DNA of 12,179 nt, taken from Tetmemena sp. SeJ-2015 (taxonomy: Eukaryota; Ciliophora; Spirotrichea; Sporadotrichida; Oxytrichidae). Of this stretch, positions 1-10,261 are shown in pieces; the stretch's first letter is position 1; every line of letters begins with the position of its first letter. The notes under the pieces were generated by a model. It had not been told where the DNA came from, did not search any database, and worked only from the letters and a program-made list of their open reading frames with translations. The stretch covers positions 1 to 12,179 of the forward strand of contig JAJKFJ010001375.1 of assembly GCA_027382625.1 (NCBI GenBank), written 5' to 3'. The translations under genes were made by a program, and so were the position numbers.

Positions 1-422
1 TGGAGCTTCGAAATTTTCAAATTTTACATTTTTTGACCCAAAAAACACCATCGAGAAATTTTTGATTCAACCGTCCAAATCGATAGATTAGGTGTTAACT
101 AGAGCTGAAAATATGGTTTTCATCTGTTTCACTCGATTTTACCTCAAAAAATGGATCAACGAGCAAGTACCTTAAATGCAAGATTTTCAATTTTCGCACG
201 CGCTGTATCTCTGCAGGCACTAATCAGCGAGTGCTAATTTTGTCGAAATACGATTCAGGGACCCCGAATACCCCGGGTTGCAGATGTAGAGATCAAGCAC
301 GTGCGGGATCGTTCGGCACGAAAACTGGCCCAAAGCTGAATTTGGAGCTTCAAGAAAATTTTCAATTTTCACATTTTTTCGACAAAAATCACCATCGAGA
401 ATTTCGATCACCGCTCCAAATC

Positions 423-765
423 CGATAGATTAGGTGTTAATAGAACCTGAAAAATATGGTTTTCATTTGCTTCACTCGTTTACCCTCAAAAAATGGATCA
501 ACGAGCAAGTACCTTAAATGCAGCATTTTTCAATTTTTGCTTGCGCTGTATCTCTGCAGGCACTCAACAGCGAGTGCTAATTTTGTCGAATAACGATTCA
601 GGACCCCGAATTACCCCGGGTTAGACCCCGAATATGCACGTGCGGGATCAGTTTGGCACGAAAACGAGCCCAAAGCTGAAATTTGGAGCTTTCAAGAAAT
701 TTTTCAATTTTCACATTTTTTCGACCAAAAATCACCATCGAAAATTTCGATTCACCGCTCCAAAT
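423..765 (+). repeat. Monomer M2 with a scrambled segment (duplicated GACCCCGAAT)
   Basis: In this copy GACCCCGAAT occurs at 602-611 and again at 624-633. The second occurrence takes the place of the expected GCAGATGTAGAGATC between CCGGGTT and ATGCACGTG. The substitution is in place, so the unit keeps near-normal length (343 bp). This is not the 1-2 base indel noise seen elsewhere, so it is either a small real rearrangement or a mis-correction. The rest of the unit is ordinary. Confidence 0.7.
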
Positions 766-2164
766 CGATAGATTAGGTGTTACTAGACCTGACAAAATAA
801 TGGTTTTCCATCTGCTTCACTTCGATGTTACCTCAAAAAAAATGGGAATCAACGAGCAAGTACATTAAATGCAGCATTTTCAATTTCGCACGCGCTGTAT
901 CTCTGCAGGCACTCATCAGCGAGTGCAAATTTTGTCGAAATACGAATTCAGGGACCCCGAATTAACCCGGGTTGCAGATGTAGAGATTCATAGCACGTGC
1001 CGGATCAGCTCGGCGCGAAAACGAAGCCCAAAGCTGAATTTGGAGCTTCAAGAAATTTCAATTTTTCAACAATAATTTTCACGACAAAAAATCACCATCG
1101 GAATTTGGATTCACCGTCCAAATCGATAGATTAGAGTTTTACTAGACCTGAAAAAATATGGTTTTCATCTGCTTCCTCGATTTACCTCAAAAATGGGATC
1201 AACGAGCCAGTACCTTAATGCAGCTTTTTCAATTTTCGCACGCGCTGTAATCTCTGCAGGCATCATCAGCGAGTCCTAATTTTGTCGAAATACGATCAGG
1301 GACCCCGAATTACGCCGGGTTGCAGATGTAGAGATCATAGCACGTGCGGGATCAGTTTCGGCAACAAAAACGAGCCAAAGCGAATTTGGAAGCTTTTCAA
1401 GAATTTTCACATTTTTTCGAACAAAAATCATCGAGAATTTCGATTTCAACCGCTCCAAATCGATAGATTAGGTGTTAACTACGACCTGAAAAAATATGGT
1501 TTTCATCTGCTTCAATCGATTTAGCTCAAAAAATGGGATCAACGAGCAAGTACTTAAATGCAGCATTTTCAATTTTTCGCACGCGCTGTATCTCTGCAGG
1601 CACCCATCAGCGAGTGCTAATTTTTGTCGAAAATCGATTCCGGGACCGATTCCACCGGGTTGCGCAGATTGTAGAGATCATTGCACGTGCGGGATCAGTT
1701 CGGCGCGAAAACGAGCCCAAAGCTGAATTTGGAGCTTCAGAAATTTTCAATTTTCACATTTTTTCGACAAAAATCACCAATCGAGAATTTCGATTCAACC
1801 GCTTCCAAATCGATAGATTTGGTGTTAACTAGACCTGAAAAATATATGGTTTTCACCTGCTTCACTCGATTTACCTCAAAAAAAAATGGGATCAACGAGC
1901 AAGTACCTTAAATGCAACAGCATTTCAATTTTCGCACGCGTTGTATCTCTGCAGGAACTCATCAGCGAGTGCTAATTTTGTCGAAATAACGATTCAGGGA
2001 CCCCGAATTACCCCGGGTTCAGATGTAGAGATCATGCACGTGCGGATCAGTTTCGGCGCGAAAACGAGCCCAAAGCTGAATATGGAGCTTCAAGAAATTT
2101 TCAATTTTTCACATTTTTTCGACAAAAAGTCACCATCGAGAATTTCGATTCAACGGCTCCAAAT

Positions 2165-2867
2165 CGATAGATTAGGTGTTAACAAGACCTGAAAAATATG
2201 GTTTTCAACTGCTTCACTCGATTAAGGTCAAAAAATGGAATCATCGAGCAAGTACCTTAAAATGCGCATTTTTTCCATTTTCGGGCACTGCGCTGTATCT
2301 TGCAGGCAACTCATCAGCGAGTGCTATTTTGTCGAAATACGATTCAGGGACCCCTAATTACCCCGGGTTGCGATGTAGAGATCATATGCACGTGCGGATC
2401 AGTTCGGCACGCGAAAACGAGCCCAAAGCTAAATTTGGAGCTTCAAAGAAATTTTCAATTTTCACATTTTTTCGACCAAATCACCATCGAGAATTTCGAT
2501 TCAACCGCTCCAAATCGATAGATTAGCGTGTTAACTAGACCTGAAAAATATGGTTTTTCACCTGCTTCATCGATTTAGGTCTAAAAATGGGATCAACGAG
2601 CAAGTACCTTAAATGCAGCATTTTCCATTTTCGCATGCGCTGTAATCTCTGCAGGCACTCATCAGCAAGTGCTAATTTTGTCGAAATAAGATTCAGGGAC
2701 CCCAAATTACCCGGGTTGCAGATGTAGAGATCATGCACGTGCGGGATCAGTTCGGCACGAAAACGAGCCCAAAAGCTGAATTTGTGAAGCTTCAAGAAAT
2801 TTTCAAATTTCAACATTTTTTCGAACGACAAATACCAATCGAGAAGTTTCGATTCAACGCTCCAAAT
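2165..2867 (+). repeat. Adjacent monomers M7 and M8 sharing a TACCTC to (A/T)AGGTC change
   Basis: Nearly all units read GATTTACCTCAAAA near monomer position 56-70. M7 reads GATTAAGGTCAAAA (AAGGTC at 2224-2229) and M8 reads GATTTAGGTCTAAAA (TAGGTC at 2576-2581). The shared CC-to-GG change in neighbours argues for a true sequence variant spread by local duplication and not independent read errors. M5 (TAGCTC, ~1520) and M18 (TACGTC, ~6000) each show half of the change. Confidence 0.55.
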
Positions 2868-3639
2868 CGATAGAATTAGGTGTTATCAGACCTGAAAAAT
2901 ATGGTTTTTCACCTGCTTCACTCGATTTACCTCAAAAATGGGATCAACGAGCAAGTACTTAAATGCAGCATTTTTCAATTTTCGAACGCGCTGTATCTCT
3001 GCAGGCCTCATCAGCGAGTGCTAATTTTGTCGAACTACGATTCAGGGACCCCGAATTACCCGGGTTGCAGATGTAGAGATCATGCCACGTGCGGGATCAG
3101 TTCGGCACGAAACGAGCCAAGCTGAATTTGGAGCTTCAAGAAATTTTCAATTTTCAAATTTTTTTCGACCAAAAATAACCATCGAGAATTTCGTTTCAAC
3201 CGCTCCAAATCGATAGATTAGGTTGTTAACTAGACCTGAAAAATATGGTTTTTCACCTGCTTCCTCGATTTAACTCAAAAAATGGGATCAACGGCAAGTA
3301 CCTTAAATGCAGCATTTTCAATTTTCCACGCGCTGTATCTCTGCAGGCACTCATCAGCGAGTGCTAATTTTTGTCGAAATACGATCTCAGGGACCCCGAA
3401 TTACACCGGGTTGCAGATGTAGAGATCATGCACGTTCGGGATCAGTTCGGCGCAAAAACGAGCCCAAAGCTGAATTTGGAACTTCAAGAATTTTCAATTT
3501 TTACATTTTTTCGACAAAAATCACCATCGAGAAATTTCGATTCATCCGCTCCAAATCGATAGATTAGGTGTTACTAACCTGAAAAATATGGTTTTCATCT
3601 GCTTCACTCGATTTACCTCAAAAAAATGGGATCAACGAG

Positions 3640-4900
3640 CAAGTACCCCTTTAAAAGCAGCATTTTCAATTTTCCACGCGCTGTTCTCTGCAGGCATCAT
3701 CAGCGAGTGCTAATTTTGTCGAAAATACGATTCAGGGCCCCCAATTACCCCCGGGGTTTCAGATTTTGAGTCATGACGTGCGGGCAGTTCGGGACGAAAA
3801 CGAGCCAAATGAATTTGGAGTTCAAGAAATTTCAATTTTTACATTTTTTTTTGACCCAAAAATCACCATCGAGAATTTGATTCAAACCCCTCCAAATCGA
3901 TAGATTAGGTGTTTAAATAGACCCGAAAAATTGGTTTTCATTGCTTCCCGATTTACCTCAAAAAAAGGGATCAAGAGCAAGTACCTTTAAAGCGCATTTT
4001 CAATTTTCGCCGGGCTGTATCTCTGCAGGCACTCATCACGAGTGCTAATTTTGTTTGAATACGATTCAGGGACCCGAATTACCCCCGGGGTTTCGATGTA
4101 GAGATATGACGTGCGGGATCATTTTGGGCCCAAAACGACCCAAAGCTGAATTTGGACTTAAAAATTTTCAATTTTCACATTTTTCGACCAAAAAAAACAC
4201 CCTCGAGAATTTCGTTTTAACCGCTTCCCCCAAAACGATAGATTAGGTTTAACTAGACCTGAAAAATATGGTTTTTATTTCTTCACTCGATTTACCTCAA
4301 AAAAAGGGATCAACGGCAAGTACCTTAAAAGCAGCATTTTTAATTTTTCCCCGCGCTGTATCTCTGCAGGCCTCATCAGCGAGTGCTAATTTTGTCGAAA
4401 TAATTCAGGGGGCCCCCAATTACCCCCGGTTTAGATGTAGAGATATGCACGTGCGGGATCAGTTTTGGCACGAAAACGAGCCCAAGCTGAATTTGGAGCT
4501 TCAAAAATTTTCAATTTTCCCAAAATTTTTTTGACCAAAAATACCATCGGAATTTCGATTCAACCCCTCCAAACGATAATTGGTTTAAAAGACTGAAAAA
4601 TTGGGTTTTTATCTGCTTCACTCATTTACCTCAAAAAAGGGGTAACGAGCAAGTACCTTTTAAAAGCAAAAATTTTTAAATTTTTGCACGCGCTGTATTC
4701 TCAGGACTCATTCGCGGTGCAATTTTTTCGAAAAACTTCAGGGACCCGAATTTCCCGGGTTGCAGATGTAGAGATCTGCCGTGCGGGGTCAGTTCGGCCG
4801 AAAAAGCCCCAAAGGTTTTGGGCTTTAAGAAAATTTTTAATTTTTACATTTTTTCGCCAAAAATCACCCCGAGAATTTCGATTAACCGTCCAAATCGATA
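3640..4900 (+). repeat. Degraded block of monomers (M11-M14)
   Basis: Copies here are unusually short (341, 338, 338, 322 bp) and combine dropped bases with lengthened G, C, T or A runs, for example around 3733-3760 and 4405-4435. Some changes recur within the block: TTAAAAGC in place of TTAAATGC in M11, M13 and M14, and CAGGGCCCCC or CAGGGGGCCCCC in place of CAGGGACCCC in M11 and M13. This is either a diverged subfamily block or a low-quality stretch with systematic homopolymer error. Monomer order and orientation are unchanged. Confidence 0.7.
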
Positions 4901-6292
4901 GATTAGGTGTTAACTAGACCTGAAAAATATGGTTTTTATCTGCTTTACACTCGATTTACCTCAAAAAATGGGATCAATCGACAAGTACCTTAAATGCGCA
5001 TTTTTTCATGTTTCGCACGCGCTGTAATTCTGCAGGCACTCATAGCGAGTGCTATTCTGTCGAATACGATTCAGGGACCCCGAATTACCCGGTTTGCAGA
5101 TGTAGAGGATCATGCATCGTGCGGGAATTCAGTTCGGCACGAAGAGCCAAAGCTGAATTGTTGGACTTCAAGAAATTTTCAATTTCACATTTTTTTTTTC
5201 GACAAAAATCACCATCGAGAATTTCGATTCAACCCCTCCAAATCGATAGATTAGGTGTTAACTAGACTGAAAAATATGGTTTTCATCTGTTCAACTCGAT
5301 TTACCGCTCAAAAAAATGGATCAAGAGCAAGTCACCTCTAAAAAGTGCAGCATTTTCATTTTCGCCACGCGCTGTATCTCTCAGGCACTTCATCAGCGAG
5401 TGCTGAATTTTGTCAGAAATCGATTTCAGGGACCCCCGAATTACACGCGCGGGTTCAGATGTAAGATCATGCTACGTGCGGAGGAATCAGTTCGGCAAAC
5501 CAAAAACGAGCCCAAAGCTGAATTTGGAAGCTCAAAAATTTTCAGATTTTCACATTTTTTCGACAAAAATCACCATCGAGAATTTGGATTCAACCGCTCC
5601 AAATCGATAAATTAGGTGTTAACTAGACCTGAAAAATATGGTTTCATCTGCTTCACTCGATTTACCTCAAAAAATGGGATCAACGAGCAAGTACCTTAAA
5701 TGCGGCATTTTCAATTTTCGCACGCGCTGTATCTCTGCAGGCCTCATCAGCTAGTGCTAATTTTGTCGAAATACGATTCAGGGACCCGAATTACCCGGGT
5801 TGCAGATGTAGAGTCATGCACGTGCGGGATCAAGATCGCACGAAAACGAGCCCAAGCTGAATTTGGAGCTTCAAGAAATTTTCAATTTTCAATTTTTCCG
5901 ACCAACAATCACCATCGAGAATTTCGATTCAACCGCTCAAATCGATAATTGGTGTTAACTAGACCTGAAAAATTGGTTTTCATCTGCTTCAGTCGATTTA
6001 CGTCAAAAAAATGGGATCAACGAGCAATACCCTTAAATGCAGCATTTTTCAATTTTCGCACGGCGCTGTTACTCGCAGGCACTCATCAGGGAGTGCTAAT
6101 TTTGTCGAAAATTTCGATTCAGGGCCACCGAATTACCCCGGGTTGCAGATTGTAGAGATCATGCACGTGCGGGATAGATCGGACGAAAACGAGCCCAAAA
6201 GCTGAATTTGGGAGCTTCAAGAAAATTTTCAATTTTCACAATTTTTTCGACCTAAAATCACCATCGAGAATTTCGATTCAAACGCTCCAAAT

Positions 6293-6643
6293 CGATAGAT
6301 TAGGTGTTAATAGAAGCTGAAAAATATGGTTTTCATCTGCTTTCATCGATTTACTCAAAAAGTGGAATTAACAGAGCAAGTACCGTTAAATGCAGATTTT
6401 CAATTTTCGGCACGCGCTGTATCTCTGCAGGCACTCATCAGCGAGTGTAATTTTGTCGAAATAACGATTTCTAGGGAATTCAGACGTGTGCTCTTCCGAT
6501 CTGTAGAGATCATGCACGTGCGATATCAGCTCGGCGCGAAAACGAGCCGAAAGCTGAATTTGGAGCTTCAAGAAATTTTCAAATTTTTTCATTTTTCCGA
6601 CCAAAAATCACCATCGAGAATTTCGATTCAACCGCTCCAGAAT
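6293..6643 (+). repeat. Monomer M19: adapter-bearing copy with the CAGCTCGGCGCG haplotype
   Basis: Besides the adapter at 6475-6502, this unit carries CAGCTCGGCGCG at 6527-6538, where most units have CAGTTCGGCACG. The same two-substitution combination occurs only in M3 (1006-1017). Sequence just downstream of the adapter is fairly clean, as expected if this part of the copy was overwritten by an accurate short read from some other monomer of the family. Confidence 0.75.
6475..6502 (+). other. Illumina TruSeq adapter sequence embedded in a monomer (contamination)
   Basis: Positions 6479-6502 match 24 consecutive bases of the 3' end of the TruSeq read-2 primer/adapter, including GTGCTCTTCCGATCT. 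The match extends to 6475 with one mismatch at 6478. The bases immediately after CCGATCT resume satellite sequence (GTAGAGATCATGCACG) at monomer position ~208, exactly as a ligation junction would look. About 35 expected bases between CGATT and TGTAGAGATC are replaced by about 37, so the monomer phase is kept and M19 is a normal 351 bp. In-place replacement suggests that an untrimmed short read was used to correct or polish the sequence. On the - strand the adapter translates to the familiar contamination peptide RSEEHTSE. Confidence 0.96.
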
Positions 6644-8187
6644 CGATAGATTAGGTGTTAACATAGAACCTGAGAAAATTGGTTTTCATCTGCTTTGTGC
6701 TACTCGATTTAACCTCAAAAAATGGGAATCAACGAGAAAGTACTTTAATGCCAGCATTTTAATTTCGCACGCAGCTGTATCTCTGGCAGGCACTCATCAG
6801 CGATGCTAATTTTGTCGAAATCGATTCAGGGACCCCCGATTACTCCGGCTGCAGATGTAGGAGATATCACGTGCGGGATCATTTCGGCCCACGAAAACGA
6901 GCCCAAAGCTGCATTTGGCCTTAAAGAAATTTTCAATTTTCACATTTTTCCGACCAAAAATCACCATCGAGAAATTTCGATTCAACCGCTCCAACGTAGA
7001 TTAGGTGTTAACTAGACCTGAAAATATGGTTTTCATCTCCTTCACTCGATTAGTCAAAAAATGGAATCAACGAGCAAGTACCTGAAGGATCAGCATTTTC
7101 AATTTTCGCTACGCGCTGTATCTCTGCAGGTACTCATCAGCGAGTGCTAATTTTTGTCGAAATACGATTCCAGGGACTCTCGCCGAATTCCCCCCGGCTT
7201 GGCAGATGTAGAGATCATTGCACGGCGGTGATATGTTCGGCACGAAAACGAAGCCAAGCTGAATTTGGAGCTTCAAATTTTCGAGTTCAAGTTTTTTTTC
7301 GACCAAAAACACCATCGGAATTTCGATTCACCGCTCAAATGAATAGATTAGGTGTTAACTAGACTGAAAAAATATGGTTTTATCTGCTTCATCTCGCTTT
7401 ACGCTCAAAATGGGATCAGAACGAGCAAGTACTTTTAATGCAGCATTTTCAATTTTTCGCACTGCGCTGTATCTCTGAGCAGCACTCATCAGCGATGCTA
7501 ATTTTGTCGATAGATTCAGGGAGCGATTCCCGGGTTGCAGATGTGGATCATGCACGGTCGCGGGATGCAGTTCGGCACGAAAAACGAGCCAAAGCTGAAA
7601 CTTTGGAGCTTCAAGAAATTTTCAATCTTCACATTTTTTCGACCAAGAATCACCATCGAGAATTTCGATTTCAACCGCTCCAAATCGATAGATTATGTGT
7701 TAACTAGACCTGAAAATAATGGTTTTCATCTGCTTCACTCGATTTACCTTCAAAAAAATGGGATCAACGAGCAAGTAAAGCGTATTACTATGCAGCATTT
7801 TCATTTCGCACGCCGCTGTATCTCTGCGCACGTCATGCAGCGATGCTATTGGTCGAATACGATTAGGACCCGAATTACCGCCGGCTTGCAAGAATGTAGA
7901 GATCTCACGTGCGGGATCAACAGTTCGGCCGAAAACGAGCCCAAGCTGAATTTGGAGACCTTCAAGAATTTTCAATTTTCACATTTTTTTCGACCGAAAA
8001 TCACCATCGAGAATTTCGATTCAAACCGCTCCAATCGAGTAGAATAGGTTTGTGTTAAACTAGAAGCCTAAAAAATATGGTTTTTCATGCGTATTCACGT
8101 CGATTGTACTCAAAAAATGAGGATCAACGCAGCAAGTAATCTTTAAATGCAGCATTTTCAATTTTCGCACGCGCTGTATCTCTGCAG

Positions 8188-8205
8188 GCACTCATCAGCG
8201 AGTGC
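8188..8205 (+). repeat. Intramonomer hairpin GCACTC-ATCAGC-GAGTGC (one of ~35 copies)
   Basis: This intact example has a perfect 6-bp stem around a 6-nt loop. It lies directly after the PstI-type CTGCAG and before CTAATTTTGTCG, at monomer position ~138-155. It recurs intact in many units, for example 909-926, and is damaged by single-base changes in others. A short T run follows, but in a eukaryotic satellite this is not read as a transcription terminator. Any role, such as cruciform formation or a structured satellite RNA, is speculation. Confidence 0.75.
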
Positions 8206-8275
8206 TATTTTTGTCGAAATAACGAATTCAGGGACCCCGAATTACCGCGCGGGTTGGCCAGATGTATGAGATCAT

Positions 8276-8283
8276 GCACGTGC
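8276..8283. repeat. GCACGTGC palindrome containing a CACGTG (E-box/G-box) core
   Basis: This perfect 8-bp palindrome sits at monomer position ~219-226 and is retained in most copies in both arms. CACGTG is the core bound by bHLH and some bZIP factors in eukaryotes, so a long array would offer dozens of sites. Nothing else here points to transcriptional regulation. The array inversion joint falls within this motif, sharing its CGTGCG end. Confidence 0.5.
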
Positions 8284-8719
8284 GGGATCAGTCCGGCACG
8301 AAAACGAGCCCAAGCTGCTTATGAGCTTGTCAGAAATGTGCAATTTTCACTTTTTCCGACCAAAATCACCATCGAGCAATTTCGATTCAGCCCGTCTATA
8401 GATTAGGTGTTAACCTAGACTGAAAATATGGTTTTCAATCTGCTTCACTCGATTTACCTGCAAAAATGGGATCAAACGAGCAAAGTACCGATTATGCAGC
8501 ATTTCACAATCTTTCGCACGCGCTGTATCTCTGCAGGCAATCATCAGCGAGTGCTAATTTTTTGTTCGAAATCAGCGGATTCGGGACCCCGAATTACACC
8601 GGGGTTGCAGATGTAGAGAATCATAGCAACGTGCGGGATCAGTTTCGGCACGAAAACGAGCCCAAAGCGGATTTGGAGCTTCAAGAAATTTTCATTTTTT
8701 TTTTTGACAAAAAATCACC

Positions 8720-8734
8720 ATCGAGAATTTCGAT
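8720..8734 (+). repeat. Short inverted repeat ATCGA-GAATT-TCGAT within the monomer
   Basis: A 5-bp stem flanks a 5-nt loop at monomer position ~317-331, overlapping the CENP-B-like 17-mer. It is conserved in most units, with TCGAT altered to TGGAT in M3 and M16. The stem is short and AT-containing, so it is recorded as sequence structure only. Confidence 0.45.
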
Positions 8735-8744
8735 TCAACCGCTC
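8728..8744 (+). promoter_or_regulatory. CENP-B-box-like 17-mer, 7 of 9 core positions (one per monomer)
   Basis: The 17-mer TTTCGATTCAACCGCTC can be laid on the CENP-B box NTTCGNNNNANNCGGGN. It matches TTCG, the central A and the following CG, and fails at the last two G positions (C and T here). It sits at monomer position ~325-341 and is present in most units; an inverted intact copy lies at 11156-11172. CENP-B boxes are established in mammalian centromeres and similar motifs have been proposed in other satellites. Seven of nine fixed positions can arise by chance, so binding is only a hypothesis. Confidence 0.25.
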
Positions 8745-10261
8745 CAAATAGATAGATTAGGTGTTAACTAGACCTGAAAAATGGTTTTCATCTGCTTCAC
8801 TCGATTTACCTCAAAAAATGGGATCAACGAGCAGGTACCTTAAATGCAGCATTTTCAGATTTTCGCACGCGCTGTATCCTCGTGCAGGCAACCATACAGC
8901 GAGTTGCTAATTTGTCGATAATACGATTCAGGGAACCCCGAATTACGCCGGGTTGCAGATGTAGAGAGAATATGCACGTGCGGGATCAGTTCGGCACGAA
9001 AAACGAGCCCAAAGCTGATTTGGACCTTCCTTCAAGAAATTTTTCAATTTTCACATTTTGTTCGATCCAAAATCACCGATCGAGATTTCGATTCAACCCT
9101 TCCAAATCGATAGATTAGGTGTTTAACTAGACCTGAAAATATGGTTTCATCTTGCTTACTCCGATTACCTCAAAAAAATGGGGGATCACACGAAGCAAGT
9201 ACCTTAAAATGCAGCATTTTTAATTTTCGCACGCGCTGTAATCTGCAGGCTCATCAAGCGAGTGTAAGTTTTGTGCAAAATAAGAATTCAGGGACCGCGA
9301 AATTACCCGGTTGCCAGATGTAGAAGATCATGCACGTGCGGGATCAGTTCGGCACCGAAAACGCGCCCGCTGAATTTGGACCTTCAAGAATTTTCAATTT
9401 TCACATTTTTCGACCAAATCACCATCGAGAATCTCGATTCAACCGCTCCAAATCGATAGTTTAGGTGTTAACTAGACCTAAAAATATGGTTTTCAATCTG
9501 CTTCACGTTCGATTACCTAAAAAATGGGAATCGTAACGAGCAAGTCTTAAATGCAGCATTTATCAAATTTTTCGACGCGCTGTATCTCTGCAGGTACTCA
9601 TCAGCGAGTGCTTAATTTTGTCGAAATACCATTCAGGGACCCCGAATTACCCGGCTTGCAGATGTAGAAATCATGCACGTGCGGGATCAGTTCGGCACGA
9701 AAAAGAGCCCAAAGCTGAATTTGGAGCTTCAAGAAAATTTTCAATTTTCACAATTTTTTGACCAAAAAATCACCATCTGATGAATTTCGATTCAACCTCC
9801 AAATCGAAGTTAGTGTTTAACTAGACTGAAAAATATGGTTTTCCCATCTGCTTCACTCGATTTACTTCAAAAAATGGGATCAACGAGCAAGTACGTTAAA
9901 TGCAGCATTTTCAATTTTCGAACGCGCTGTATCTAGGCACTCATCAGCCAGTGCTAATTTTGTCGAAATCGATTCAGGGACCTCGAATTACCCCGGGTTT
10001 GCAGATGTAGAGATAATGCACGTGCGGGATACTCGGCACGAAAACGAGCCAAAGCTGATTTGGAGCTTCAATGAAATTTTCAATTTCATCACATTTTTTC
10101 ACCAAAAATCCCATCGAGAATTTCGATTCAACCGCTCCAATCGATAGATTAGGTGGTTACTAGACCTGAAAAATATGGTTTTCATCTGCTTCACTCGATT
10201 TACACTCAAAATGGGATCACGTAGCAAGTACATTAATGGAAGCATTTTTCAATTTTCGCAA

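Larger units (their letters stand above)
7770..8400 (+). repeat. Insertion-rich stretch of monomers M23-M24
   Basis: Here the noise is dominated by inserted bases. AAGTACCTTAAATGC is replaced by a longer AAGTAAAGCGTATTACTATGC at about 7774-7794. The anchor at 8036-8060 contains several extra bases, and M24 reaches 360 bp. This contrasts with the deletion-rich blocks and suggests local variation in read accuracy. The monomer remains recognisable throughout. Confidence 0.6.

Noticed and set aside
6386..6604. Minus-strand frame containing RSEEHTSE
   Set aside because: This peptide comes from translating Illumina adapter and is a known contamination signature, not a protein.
7535..8047. Longest open frame (170 codons, + strand)
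   Set aside because: It runs open only because insertions in M22-M24 happen to suppress the usual stops. It spans about one and a half monomers of ordinary satellite and has no protein-family features.
8188..8215. Rho-independent terminator (hairpin followed by T run)
   Set aside because: The stem is only 6 bp, the T run is short and broken, and the context is a noncoding eukaryotic-type satellite with no upstream gene.
6995..9804. A firm seven-unit higher-order repeat
   Set aside because: M21 and M28 share two variants, but M7 and M14 lack them and M22/M29 show no matching pair. The noise level prevents a confident call.
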